From Roseobacter fucihabitans (lineage in GTDB: Bacteria > Pseudomonadota > Alphaproteobacteria > Rhodobacterales > Rhodobacteraceae), in the NCBI RefSeq assembly GCF_014337925.2, contig NZ_CP143423.1, positions 4,122,501-4,186,500 of the forward strand: a DNA stretch of 64,000 nucleotides, read 5' to 3'. The notes below the pieces were generated by a model. The model worked only from the letters and a program-made list of their open reading frames with translations, was not told where the DNA came from and ran no database searches. The translations under genes and the position numbers were made by a program. Positions 37,846-46,664 of this stretch are shown in pieces (positions within the stretch are counted from its first letter, which is position 1; every line of letters starts with the position of its first letter).

Positions 37846-37856
37846 GGATATTCGGT

Positions 37857-39203
37857 ATGAACAAGCAAGATCCCAAACGGATCCCAAACACGACACCGCG
37901 CCAATCCGCCACCTTTAGCCAGGATGTGAATTCCGACATCCGTCGCGCGGCCGCCACGGGCATCTATGACATCCGCGGGGGCGGTGCGAAACGCAAGGTT
38001 CCGTCTTTTGACGACCTGTTGTTCATGGGCGCGTCAATCTCGCGTTACCCGCTCGAAGGGTATCGCGAAAAATGCGAAACCTCCGTGACCATCGGTGGTT
38101 TGCATGCGGAAAACCCGATTGAACTGGACATCCCCATCACGATTGCGGGCATGTCTTTTGGCGCGCTCTCCGGTCCGGCAAAAGAGGCATTGGGGCGCGG
38201 TGCCTCAGCGGCGGGTACCTCAACCACCACCGGTGACGGCGGCATGACCCCCGAAGAACGTGGCCATTCCAACAAGCTGGTTTATCAATATCTGCCCTCG
38301 CGTTACGGCATGAACCCGAACGATCTGCGCAAAGCGGATGCGATTGAAATCGTTGTTGGTCAAGGCGCGAAACCCGGCGGCGGGGGTATGCTTTTGGGTC
38401 AGAAAATCAGCGACCGCGTGGCCGAAATGCGCAACCTGCCCAAGGGCATCGACCAACGCTCCGCTTGCCGTCACCCGGATTGGACCGGACCGGATGATCT
38501 TGAAATCAAGATCCTGGAGCTGCGCGAAATTACCGGCTGGAAAGTCCCGATCTATGTCAAGGTGGCGGGCGCGCGCCCCTATTATGACACCACGCTTGCC
38601 ATTAAGGCGGGTGCTGATGCAGTGGTTCTGGACGGGATGCAGGGCGGCACGGCGGCCACGCAGGATGTGTTCATCGAACACGTCGGCCAGCCAACGCTCG
38701 CCATTATACGCCCCGCTGTTCAGGCCTTGCAGGATCTTGGCATGCACCGCAAGGTTCAGTTGATCCTGTCGGGTGGTATCCGCTCGGGCGCGGATGTGGC
38801 CAAGGCCATGGCGCTTGGTGCGGATGCGGTCGCGATTGGCACCGCGGCGCTCATCGCGCTGGGGGATAATGATCCAAAGTGGGAAGCAGAATACAACGCT
38901 TTGGGCACCACTGCCGGAGCCTACGATGACTGGCACGAGGGGCGCGATCCCGCCGGGATCACCACGCAGGACCCGGAGTTGATGAAGCGGTTTGACCCCA
39001 TCGAGGGCGGACGTCGGCTCAGGAATTACCTCAAGGTGATGACGCTGGAGGCGCAGACCATCGCGCGGGCCTGTGGCAAGAACCACCTGCATAACCTGGA
39101 GCCAGAGGACCTTGTGGCCTTGACCATGGAGGCCGCCGCAATGGCCAAGGTTCCGTTGGCGGGCACCGATTGGTATCCTGGCAAACCAGGTACGGGTTTC
39201 TAA
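37857..39203 (+). CDS. mgsC: N-methylglutamate synthase subunit C (FMN glutamate-synthase domain)
   Basis: The 448-residue protein carries the FMN-binding TIM-barrel of glutamate synthase, with PITIAGMSFGALSGPAKEALGRGA and the DGMQGGTAATQDVFIEHVG and SGGIRSGADVAKAMALGADAVAIGTAAL segments that bind flavin and substrate. It is the synthase subunit of MgsABC. A Rho-independent terminator follows its stop, ending the mgsABC unit before gmaS. Confidence 0.92.
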   Translation: MNKQDPKRIPNTTPRQSATFSQDVNSDIRRAAATGIYDIRGGGAKRKVPSFDDLLFMGASISRYPLEGYREKCETSVTIGGLHAENPIELDIPITIAGMSFGALSGPAKEALGRGASAAGTSTTTGDGGMTPEERGHSNKLVYQYLPSRYGMNPNDLRKADAIEIVVGQGAKPGGGGMLLGQKISDRVAEMRNLPKGIDQRSACRHPDWTGPDDLEIKILELREITGWKVPIYVKVAGARPYYDTTLAIKAGADAVVLDGMQGGTAATQDVFIEHVGQPTLAIIRPAVQALQDLGMHRKVQLILSGGIRSGADVAKAMALGADAVAIGTAALIALGDNDPKWEAEYNALGTTAGAYDDWHEGRDPAGITTQDPELMKRFDPIEGGRRLRNYLKVMTLEAQTIARACGKNHLHNLEPEDLVALTMEAAAMAKVPLAGTDWYPGKPGTGF

Positions 39204-39209
39204 TGCAAC

Positions 39210-39239
39210 GGGCGCGGCCGGACGGTTCGCGCCCTTTTT
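39210..39239 (+). terminator. Rho-independent terminator between mgsC and gmaS
   Basis: GGGCGCG (39210-39216) pairs with CGCGCCC (39228-39234) around an 11-base loop, followed at once by five T. This is the clearest intrinsic terminator in the window. It lies only 33 bases before the gmaS start. Confidence 0.85.
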
Positions 39240-39271
39240 ACGACACATAAAAAGACGACAGGGGACGATAA

Positions 39272-40600
39272 ATGGTCAAAGATCTCGCAAAATTCGCCGA
39301 AGAGAACGGCATCAAATATTTCATGATTTCATTCACCGATCTGTTCGGGGGGCAACGTGCCAAATTGGTGCCTGCGCGTGCCATCGCGGACATGCAAGAG
39401 GACGGCGCGGGCTTTGCCGGGTTTGCGACATGGCTCGACTTGACGCCAGCGCATCCCGATATGTTGGCCGTGCCGGACCCCGATGCTGTGATCATCCTGC
39501 CCTGGAACCGCGAGATTGCCTGGGTACCCGCCAATTGCGTGATGGAAGGCAAGGACGTCGCCCAAGCCCCACGCAATGTGTTGCGCCGCCTGATCGGTGA
39601 AGCCGCCGAGAAGGGGATGCACGTCAAGACCGGCGTGGAGGCGGAATTCTTCCTGCTCACCCCCGCGGGCGATCAGATTTCGGATGAATTTGATACGGCG
39701 GCCAAACCTTGTTACGACCAGCAGGCCTTTATGCGCCGGCTCGACGTGATCCGCGAGATCAGCGATCACATGCTGGAAATGGGTTGGAATCCCTATCAGA
39801 ATGACCATGAAGACGCCAACGGCCAGTGGGAGATGAACTGGGATTTCGACGATGCGCTGAAAACCGCAGATAAGCACAGTTTCTTTAAGTTTATGACGAA
39901 ATGTGTCGCCGAAAAACACGGGTTCCGCGCAACTTTCATGCCCAAACCCATCGAGGGGCTGACTGGCAACGGCTGTCACGTTCACATCTCGGTTTGGGAT
40001 GCGCCCGGTGCGCAATCAAAGACCAACGTCTTTGCCGGTGAGGGTGAAGGGCAGACAGGTGAATTGGGCCTCTCGGAGCGTGGCAAGCACTTCCTCGGCG
40101 GGATCATGAAACATGCCAGCGCGCTGGCGGCAATCACGAACCCAACCGTTAACAGCTACAAGCGTATCAACGCACCGCGCACCACCTCCGGGGCCACTTG
40201 GGCGCCCAATACGGTCACCTGGACCGGCAATAACCGCACGCATATGGTGCGCGTGCCTGGTCCGGGACGGTTTGAATTGCGCCTGCCTGACGGTGCCGCG
40301 AACCCCTATCTGTTGCAGGCTGTGATCATTGCGGCGGGCCTGTCGGGCATAGGCTCCAAGGCCGACCCCGGTAAACGCCATGATATCGATATGTATGCCG
40401 AAGGCCACAAGGTTCGGGGCGCGCCAAAACTGCCTTTGAACATGCTGGACGCTTTGCGCGACTATGACAAGGACAAGGCCTTGAAAGAGGCAATGGGGGC
40501 AGAGTTTTCTGCCGCTTATCTGAAGATGAAGCATCAGGAATGGAACGACTTTTGTAACTATTTTTCATCCTGGGAAAAAGCGAACACATTGGACATCTGA
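39272..40600 (+). CDS. gmaS: Gamma-glutamylmethylamide synthetase (glutamine synthetase family)
   Basis: The 442-residue enzyme belongs to the GSIII-like GmaS group and ligates methylamine to glutamate with ATP, the first step of the indirect methylamine pathway. Glutamine-synthetase elements visible are the Glu-rich active-site strand KTGVEAEFFLL, NGCHVHISVW, and the NRTHMVRVPGPGRFELRLPDGAANPYL segment. Its position directly after mgsABC supports the specific assignment over ordinary glutamine synthetase. GGGGA precedes the ATG. Confidence 0.92.
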   Translation: MVKDLAKFAEENGIKYFMISFTDLFGGQRAKLVPARAIADMQEDGAGFAGFATWLDLTPAHPDMLAVPDPDAVIILPWNREIAWVPANCVMEGKDVAQAPRNVLRRLIGEAAEKGMHVKTGVEAEFFLLTPAGDQISDEFDTAAKPCYDQQAFMRRLDVIREISDHMLEMGWNPYQNDHEDANGQWEMNWDFDDALKTADKHSFFKFMTKCVAEKHGFRATFMPKPIEGLTGNGCHVHISVWDAPGAQSKTNVFAGEGEGQTGELGLSERGKHFLGGIMKHASALAAITNPTVNSYKRINAPRTTSGATWAPNTVTWTGNNRTHMVRVPGPGRFELRLPDGAANPYLLQAVIIAAGLSGIGSKADPGKRHDIDMYAEGHKVRGAPKLPLNMLDALRDYDKDKALKEAMGAEFSAAYLKMKHQEWNDFCNYFSSWEKANTLDI

Positions 40601-40607
40601 TGGCTGT

Positions 40608-40649
40608 GCGCGGCGGATGGCACGTGCCTCGCGCAGCCATCCGCCGCGC
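40608..40649. terminator. 14-bp perfect inverted repeat after gmaS
   Basis: GCGCGGCGGATGGC (40608-40621) pairs perfectly with GCCATCCGCCGCGC (40636-40649) around a 14-base loop, eight bases after the gmaS stop. No T-run follows. It is the longest perfect stem I found and probably stops transcription or protects the gmaS message end. Confidence 0.7.
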
Positions 40650-41092
40650 TAGGCGCGCGCCCCCAGAGCAGACCAATGGATTTCTCGTTCCCAAGCAAGG
40701 TGTCGCGTAAAAACCCCATGCTCATTGCTGCATGTGCAAAATTCGGCAACGCGGTGCTTGGCGCAAATACCGCCGTCGTCCATGTTGCGCGCGTCAGGAT
40801 CAATAATTGATCGGCCGGGGACATCTGCGCCGCGGCTGATGCGTGGTGTCATTAGGCATCCCCAAACTTCCATAACCGCTCCGGAACGCAACCGTCCAAT
40901 AGCTGATCTTTCGCTTGCCGTTTTCCATACTGTTTCCCGGATCATGCGTCACCCAACTCTAAGGCAAAACAGGCCTATGAAACAACGAAATATGCGATTC
41001 AGTGTTTACCAATAAGAATAATTGTTGACTTGCAGTAAGAAAATCGGATGAACTCGTTACAACCATGAAATTAGAAAAGGACATGTCACATC
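40650..41092. other. 443-bp noncoding stretch before tmm
   Basis: No supported gene. A perfect 15-bp palindrome, GATCAAT-A-ATTGATC, lies at 40798-40812. Nearer tmm the sequence becomes AT-rich with TTGACT at 41025-41030 and two TAAGAA hexamers (41013-41018 and 41036-41041). The tmm promoter is probably within the last 100 bases. Leftward open frames here lack ribosome sites and known motifs. Confidence 0.5.
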
Positions 41093-42427
41093 ATGACCAA
41101 ACGCATCGCCGTCATTGGCGCAGGCCCTTCAGGTCTCGCGCAACTTCGTGCCTTTCAATCCGCCGCAGCCCAAGGCGCGGAAATCCCCGAGATCGTATGT
41201 TTCGAGAAACAGGCCAATTGGGGCGGTTTGTGGAATTATACGTGGCGCACGGGCTTGGATGAATACGGCGAGCCGGTGCACGGATCGATGTATCGCTATC
41301 TGTGGTCGAACGGTCCCAAGGAGGGCCTGGAGTTTGCCGATTACAGTTTTGAAGAGCATTTCGGCAAGCAGATCGCCTCTTATCCGCCCCGCGCGGTGCT
41401 GTTCGATTACATCGAAGGGCGGGTGAAAAAGGCCGGTGTGCGCGACTGGATCCGGTTTGAAACGGCGGTGCGCTGGGTCGCGAAAGAAGGTGATAAGTTC
41501 AACGTCACGGTCTGTAACCTGCCCAAGGATCACACCTATACCGAGAGCTTTGATCATGTGATCGTCTGTTCAGGCCATTTCAGCACGCCAAATGTACCCC
41601 AATTTGACGGGTTCGAGAGTTTCAAGGGTCGGGTTTTGCATGCGCATGACTTCCGTGATGCGATGGAATTCAAAGACAAGGATATTCTCATCGTCGGCAC
41701 CAGCTATTCCGCTGAGGACATCGGGTCACAATGCTGGAAATATGGTGCCAAATCGATCACCGTCAGCCACCGCACCGCCGCGATGGGTTTTGACTGGCCC
41801 GATAATTGGGCCGAGGTCCCCCTGCTCACCCATGTCGATGGCACCACGGCGCATTTCAAAGACGGCACGTCGCGCGATGTGGACGCGGTGATCCTCTGCA
41901 CCGGGTACAAGCATCACTTCCCCTTCCTGCCCGACGGGTTGCGGCTGAAAACGGCAAACCGGCTCGCCACGGCGGATCTTTACAAGGGTGTTGCCTATGT
42001 CGAGGAACCTGCGCTTTTCTACATCGGGATGCAGGATCAGTGGTTCACCTTCAACATGTTCGACGCGCAGGCCTGGTGGGTGCGCGACGCGATCATGGGG
42101 CGCATCGAGATGCCCGACCCCGCCACGATGAAAGCCGATGTGGCCGACCGGGTCGCGCGCGAGGATGCGGGCGCGGATGATTACGACGCAATCTGGTATC
42201 AGGGCGATTACATCAAGGAGCTGGTGGCAGAAACGGATTACCCCTCCTTTGACGTCGAAGGGGCCTGCCAGGCGTTCAAGCAATGGAAGGGCCACAAAAA
42301 GGCCGGCATCATGACCTTCCGCGACAACGGCTATAGATCGGTCATCACGGGTACGATGGCACCCAAACACCACACGCCCTGGAAGGACGCGCTTGATGAT
42401 AGCCTCGAGGTCTATCTACAGAATTAA
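41093..42427 (+). CDS. tmm: Trimethylamine monooxygenase
   Basis: The 444-residue flavin monooxygenase oxidises trimethylamine to TMAO with NADPH and oxygen. FAD motif GAGPSG is at 9-14, the FMO signature FxGxxxHxxxF is [11 protein letters not shown] at 177-187, the NADPH site is VGTSYSAED (201-209), and the CTGY motif follows. Segments such as [20 protein letters not shown] match bacterial Tmm. Its stop shares TTAA with the stop of the convergent haemoglobin gene, a four-base tail overlap. Neighbouring tdm and dmm support the role. Confidence 0.95.
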   Translation: MTKRIAVIGAGPSGLAQLRAFQSAAAQGAEIPEIVCFEKQANWGGLWNYTWRTGLDEYGEPVHGSMYRYLWSNGPKEGLEFADYSFEEHFGKQIASYPPRAVLFDYIEGRVKKAGVRDWIRFETAVRWVAKEGDKFNVTVCNLPKDHTYTESFDHVIVCSGHFSTPNVPQFDGFESFKGRVLHAHDFRDAMEFKDKDILIVGTSYSAEDIGSQCWKYGAKSITVSHRTAAMGFDWPDNWAEVPLLTHVDGTTAHFKDGTSRDVDAVILCTGYKHHFPFLPDGLRLKTANRLATADLYKGVAYVEEPALFYIGMQDQWFTFNMFDAQAWWVRDAIMGRIEMPDPATMKADVADRVAREDAGADDYDAIWYQGDYIKELVAETDYPSFDVEGACQAFKQWKGHKKAGIMTFRDNGYRSVITGTMAPKHHTPWKDALDDSLEVYLQN

Positions 42428-42837
42428 GGGCGGCGCGTCCCCGTTTCTTCCCAATCGGGGACGTCGTTGACCAGGATCTGCGCAACGCGCTGAAACACCG
42501 CGCGCAGCTTGTCGATATGGGGGCCATTGTGGCCTTCGTCGTCAAGCGCGCGGTTCATACAAAACAGCCAGTTATCCGCGTCGTCCTGCCGGATCGGCAC
42601 ATGTTCATGCATCAGCTTCACGTCCATATGGCCGTATTTCTCTCTATAATACGGGCGGCCCCCCATGAAACCGGACAGAAAGTTGAATTGTTCCACCCGC
42701 GCGTGATCCACACCATGTCCGCGCCCATGCAAACGCCGCAGGTTGGATCCCTCGGGCAGGTTTTCGACCAGATCATAGAACTGTTCCACCAAGGTGCGTA
42801 GCCGTGCCTCGCCGCCCAGATCATCCAATGCCGCCAT
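42424..42837 (-). CDS. Group II truncated haemoglobin
   Basis: The 137-residue protein matches group II truncated haemoglobins: [10 protein letters not shown] near the N-terminus, [32 protein letters not shown] with the proximal histidine, and [13 protein letters not shown] with the conserved tryptophan. Such proteins bind oxygen or NO. It is last in a leftward operon with tdm and a small secreted protein. ATG 42837 begins the conserved region; an upstream extension would overlap the preceding gene. A role in oxygen supply or protection for haem or iron demethylases is possible. Confidence 0.85.
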   Translation of the reverse strand: MAALDDLGGEARLRTLVEQFYDLVENLPEGSNLRRLHGRGHGVDHARVEQFNFLSGFMGGRPYYREKYGHMDVKLMHEHVPIRQDDADNWLFCMNRALDDEGHNGPHIDKLRAVFQRVAQILVNDVPDWEETGTRRP

Positions 42838-42842
42838 CCGTT

Positions 42843-43214
42843 CTACTCCCCGATCAGCTGTTCGCCTTCCACCACGGCAAAGGGCGTTGGCGGTGTGGTT
42901 TTGCTGACCCAAAACCACTCGCCCGCGTATTCCATCACGAACCACCCCTCCCATTCTGCATCATTTGGCCAACGGCTCTGAAACTCATCGCGATCCACGT
43001 CAACGCGCCATGACCCGCGCACCGAACGCGTGTTTTCCTGTGCAAAAATCGTCGTCCCTTCCGGGTCGAAATACTGGCGATAAGGTACGTTGTCCCAGCT
43101 GCCCACGGCCGTATTCCCGGACAACAACAAAGAGATTTCATTCGCACTCAGCTTGACGGACTGCGCCGCCGACGCACTCGCCATCAAGCAAAGGGCAAGC
43201 GCAAACCGGATCAT
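42843..43214 (-). CDS. Small secreted protein of unknown function in the tdm operon
   Basis: I do not recognise this 123-residue protein. It has a signal peptide (about 1-17, ASA-AQ) and a mature part rich in aromatic residues (SWDNVPYRQYFDPEGTTIFAQ, EWEGWFVMEYAGEWFWVS), suggesting a compact beta domain. Its ATG overlaps the tdm stop by four bases and it ends five bases before the haemoglobin start, so it is cotranslated with both. Confidence 0.8.
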   Translation of the reverse strand: MIRFALALCLMASASAAQSVKLSANEISLLLSGNTAVGSWDNVPYRQYFDPEGTTIFAQENTRSVRGSWRVDVDRDEFQSRWPNDAEWEGWFVMEYAGEWFWVSKTTPPTPFAVVEGEQLIGE

Positions 43215-45580
43215 GACCGGGGGCGCTCTTTCTTTGGGTCAAACGCCGCAAGCGTCGGGGCGATGACGGCGGGCAGGCGTTTTTGATGCCCATCCAGCTT
43301 GCCGATCTCAAGCGCGGTTCCGACCTCGCAGTGGGCCACATCCACCCGCGCCAGCGCAATATTCTTGCCCAACATCGCAGAACGCATCGAGGAGGTGATT
43401 TCACCGATTTGTGCACGCCCAACATGGACGCAATCGCCATGCGCCACATCCACATTACTGTCGATTTCCAGGCCAACTAGTTTGCGCGCGGGCGTTTCCT
43501 TGCGCCGGATCAAAGCATCCCGGCCCATGAAGTCATCCGTTTTTGATTTCAGCGGCACCGTGAATCCGATGCCCGCCTCAAACGGGTCGGTCTGATCGCT
43601 GAAATCATAGCCGGCAAAGACCAAGCCTGCCTCAATCCGAACCATATCAAGCGCCTCCAATCCCATCGGTTTCAGACCATACCCCTGTCCCACCTCCCAG
43701 ATCGCCTCGAAAATCTCAGCGCAGTTCTTGGGGTGGCACATCACCTCATATCCCAATTCGCCCGTGTATCCCGTACGGCTTAAAACAAAGGCCGTCCCGG
43801 CTTCATTGCGCAAACGTGCAGGCGTAAAGCGGAACCAATCGAGTTGGTCAAATTCGGGATTATGCGGCGCGGTCCAGACCAGCTCGCGTAACAAATCCCG
43901 GCTGTTTGGCCCTTGTACCGCGACATTGTGCAATTGATCCGTAGACGAGCGGATCAGCACTTTCAGTCCCAGTTTTTCCGCCAGTTCACGCAACCATTCA
44001 CCGCCGTATTCCGTGCCGCCAATCCAGCGGAAGTTATCCCGCGCCAGACGGAACACGGTCCCGTCGTCGATCATCCCGCCATGTTCATAACACATCGCGG
44101 TATAGACCACGCCGCCAACCGCCAGCGTTTTCATGTTGCGGGTAAAGGCATATTGGCACAGCGCCTCGGCGTCCGGTCCGGTGATCTCGAATTTGCGCAG
44201 CGGCGACAGATCCATGATCACCGCCTTTTGCCGACACGCCCAATATTCCTCGATCGGACCGGCGGCAGCAAAGCAATTGGCCAGCCAATAGCCGTTGTAT
44301 TCGACAAAATTCCGCGTGTGCTTGGCAAAGCTGTCGTGGAAACCAGTTTTCTTGGTCATTTTCGGCTCCGAATCTGGCGTGGCGCGGGTCGCAATGGACC
44401 GTTGAAAAGTTTCTTTACCGCTATAGGTGCGAATGTGAATGTCGGTGGGATTCCAGCCATTGGCCGCCGTGGTATCATCGGGACAGGCCGAACTGACACA
44501 GACGATATCCGTCAGCGCGCGCAAGAGCACGTAATCACCGGGACGCGACCAGGGTTCATCGGTATACATCACCCCATGATCGTCGATGGCCGTATTGAAA
44601 AAGAAGTTGATTGCCATCCAGCCCGGACGCCCCCCCACCCCGAAATTCGACAGCGCGGTGTTGAAGTTATCCGAACAATTGACATGCCCCGGATAGCCGA
44701 TGTCATCATAATATTTCGCCGAACAGGCGAGCGCGAAAGCATCATGGCGCCCACAGGTGTCCTGCACGACCTCGACCAATGGCAACATTTCCTGATCGTA
44801 ATATTTCGCATGCACGCCGGGCATCGGATAGGCATGGCCCATCAGGGTCCGCGTCGTTGTCACATCCAGCGCATGCTCTATGCCGCGGTCCAGCTTGCGG
44901 GCAGAAAAGCACTCGAAATCTGTGCATTGGCGCCCGTCCACATCGATGATCTGGATGTAGTCGCCTGCCTTGACGAAATAGGCTTCCGCCGTCTGGGAAT
45001 GGATGCGCACATCGGCCAGAGGGTCCGCCAGAGGGTCGGGCAATTCAAAGCGGACATGGCTTTTCAATGTGGCCCGTTTGATGACCACGGTAAGCGGTGT
45101 CGCGGTGTTTTGGGTTTCCGCATCCATCGCCGCACCGGGGGCCGCAATGATAAGCGCGCCCTCTCGGGCCACGCCAAAATCAGCCTGCGTGCCCGCTGGG
45201 GTCGTCTTTTCAAAAAGGTGAACCGCCTGCGCCTGAGCGAGATCGATCTTGCGCGCGTCAAGACCCATCCGAAGCGCGCGCAGGGAATGATCGTCGCTGG
45301 CCAATAAGGATTGCAGCCCCGCCGCATGACCCTGCGCCGTCGCGCCGATCATTTCGGCATCAACACGCCCGCGCGCGTCGCATGCCAGAATCTCACAGGG
45401 CTGCCCCCCTTCATCGTTGGAAATCGTCATCCTGTCCCCGGCCAAGACAGGAATCAAAACCGCCCCCCGCCCCGGTATGACATACCGCTCCGTGCCGGGT
45501 TCCAGCGAGAAGACCCGCGGTTGGATGATCTTGCTGGGTTTTGGTGGACCTGGCCTGACTGTGGGGTAATGATCGAGCAT
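43211..45580 (-). CDS. tdm: TMAO demethylase
   Basis: Tdm (789 residues) splits TMAO to dimethylamine and formaldehyde. Its N-terminal half (about 20-380) is DUF1989-like, with C276, C361 and C366 as candidate metal ligands. Its C-terminal half (about 410-780) is a GcvT-type tetrahydrofolate domain (DLSPLRKFEITGPDAEALCQ, SRTGYTGELGYEVMCHPKNCAEI) that can trap formaldehyde. A four-residue micro-duplication (PLADPLAD, 183-190) lies in the N-terminal half. It heads a three-gene leftward operon. Confidence 0.95.
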   Translation of the reverse strand: MLDHYPTVRPGPPKPSKIIQPRVFSLEPGTERYVIPGRGAVLIPVLAGDRMTISNDEGGQPCEILACDARGRVDAEMIGATAQGHAAGLQSLLASDDHSLRALRMGLDARKIDLAQAQAVHLFEKTTPAGTQADFGVAREGALIIAAPGAAMDAETQNTATPLTVVIKRATLKSHVRFELPDPLADPLADVRIHSQTAEAYFVKAGDYIQIIDVDGRQCTDFECFSARKLDRGIEHALDVTTTRTLMGHAYPMPGVHAKYYDQEMLPLVEVVQDTCGRHDAFALACSAKYYDDIGYPGHVNCSDNFNTALSNFGVGGRPGWMAINFFFNTAIDDHGVMYTDEPWSRPGDYVLLRALTDIVCVSSACPDDTTAANGWNPTDIHIRTYSGKETFQRSIATRATPDSEPKMTKKTGFHDSFAKHTRNFVEYNGYWLANCFAAAGPIEEYWACRQKAVIMDLSPLRKFEITGPDAEALCQYAFTRNMKTLAVGGVVYTAMCYEHGGMIDDGTVFRLARDNFRWIGGTEYGGEWLRELAEKLGLKVLIRSSTDQLHNVAVQGPNSRDLLRELVWTAPHNPEFDQLDWFRFTPARLRNEAGTAFVLSRTGYTGELGYEVMCHPKNCAEIFEAIWEVGQGYGLKPMGLEALDMVRIEAGLVFAGYDFSDQTDPFEAGIGFTVPLKSKTDDFMGRDALIRRKETPARKLVGLEIDSNVDVAHGDCVHVGRAQIGEITSSMRSAMLGKNIALARVDVAHCEVGTALEIGKLDGHQKRLPAVIAPTLAAFDPKKERPRS

Positions 45581-45623
45581 TGCGCGTCTCCAATGCCGGT
45601 TGCAGTTGCATGAGCGGAATAAT

Positions 45624-45640
45624 TATTTAATGATAAGAAT
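45624..45640. promoter_or_regulatory. imperfect TTCTTA-N5-TAAGAA-like site upstream of tdm
   Basis: TTATTT-AATGA-TAAGAA keeps one half-site and the 5-base spacer of the palindrome found upstream of the xox operons, with two mismatches in the other half. It lies 44-60 bases upstream of the tdm start. It may be chance. Confidence 0.3.
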
Positions 45641-45792
45641 ACATACACAGACCCTCACCGCAAACAAAATCGGACACAAATGACAAATCAAGCTATCTGT
45701 TGTAACATGGGAGCTTCAAGTGGGCCTGTGCGAGCCATCTTTGTCCATGAGGGGGCAGATAGGGCAGCGAATCGCGCTGGTGAAGCCGTCAC

Positions 45793-46638
45793 ATGAACAC
45801 TTTGATGCTGGGATTGGTTGCGGCACTGTGCTGGGGGTTTCACGATATATGCGTGCGCTTTCTCAGCCAGAAAACACCCCTCAGCGCCTGTATCTTCACG
45901 GTGCTTGCGACCGGTTTGCTGTTTCATGTTACGCTGATGGCCTTGGGAGCAGGTTTCAGCCCAATCCCCCTGCAGGCGGTATGGCTGTCCATCGGCGCAG
46001 GCGTGTTTTTCGCTATCGCTACCTTTGGACTCTACTATGCGTTTCAACGCGGTCCGGTCAGGCTGGTGGCCCCCCTGATCGCCAGCTATCCGATCTTGTC
46101 GGTCGCTCTGGCATCCGTGCAGGGCGCAAATACAACACCGTTGCAGTGGATCGCCGTCATCGCAATCGTCACCGGGGTTGCCATCGTTGCGGCCCTCTCA
46201 GACAGCAGCTCCGATGAGGCCCCCCCCAAAGGTCTTACCATCCTCTATGCTTTGATCGCAGCTGTCGGTTTCGCCGGCACCTTCGCATTGGGTCAACATG
46301 CAGCCGACATTAGCAATGAAATGCCATCCACCCTCATTGCGCGCATTGTCACGGTCGCGCTTGTCTGCGTGATCTTCGTGAGCTTCAAAATGCCGTTCTG
46401 GCCAGGCAGGCGCGCTTTTCCGATATTGGTCCTGATGGGCGTTGCCGATGGAATCGCCCTGCTCTGTGTCCTGACCGCCGGCACGCTGCCCGATCCACAA
46501 TACGCAGCCGTCACCTCCTCGATGTTCGGATTGCTGACAATCCTATTGGCCTGGGTCTGGCTCAAGGAGGCAATGTCCCTGCCGCAATGGGGCGGGTGCC
46601 TCGTTGCCTTCTGCGGGGTCGGATATCTCGCGCTGTAA
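45793..46638 (+). CDS. DMT-superfamily (EamA) transporter
   Basis: A 281-residue membrane protein with about ten helices made of two EamA repeats, the second ending with GTLPDPQYAAVTSSMFGLLTILLAWVWLKEAM. Family members export amino acids, sugars or other metabolites. It is divergent from tdm across 212 bases and convergent with the ABC ATPase at 46665. Substrate cannot be told from sequence. Confidence 0.87.
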   Translation: MNTLMLGLVAALCWGFHDICVRFLSQKTPLSACIFTVLATGLLFHVTLMALGAGFSPIPLQAVWLSIGAGVFFAIATFGLYYAFQRGPVRLVAPLIASYPILSVALASVQGANTTPLQWIAVIAIVTGVAIVAALSDSSSDEAPPKGLTILYALIAAVGFAGTFALGQHAADISNEMPSTLIARIVTVALVCVIFVSFKMPFWPGRRAFPILVLMGVADGIALLCVLTAGTLPDPQYAAVTSSMFGLLTILLAWVWLKEAMSLPQWGGCLVAFCGVGYLAL

Positions 46639-46664
46639 ATCCATTGAGGCTGCATCTTACAGGC

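Noticed and set aside
40798-40812. GATCAAT-A-ATTGATC palindrome as a tmm operator
   Set aside because: It is perfect but about 280 bases upstream of tmm with no second copy found; recorded in the gap entry only.
40558-40945. Leftward open frames in the gmaS-tmm gap
   Set aside because: No start signal or known motif; one runs back through the gmaS end and the hairpin.
43913-45307. Long open frame antisense to tdm
   Set aside because: Tdm is clearly the real gene with normal domains; the antisense frame has no ribosome site or family motif.
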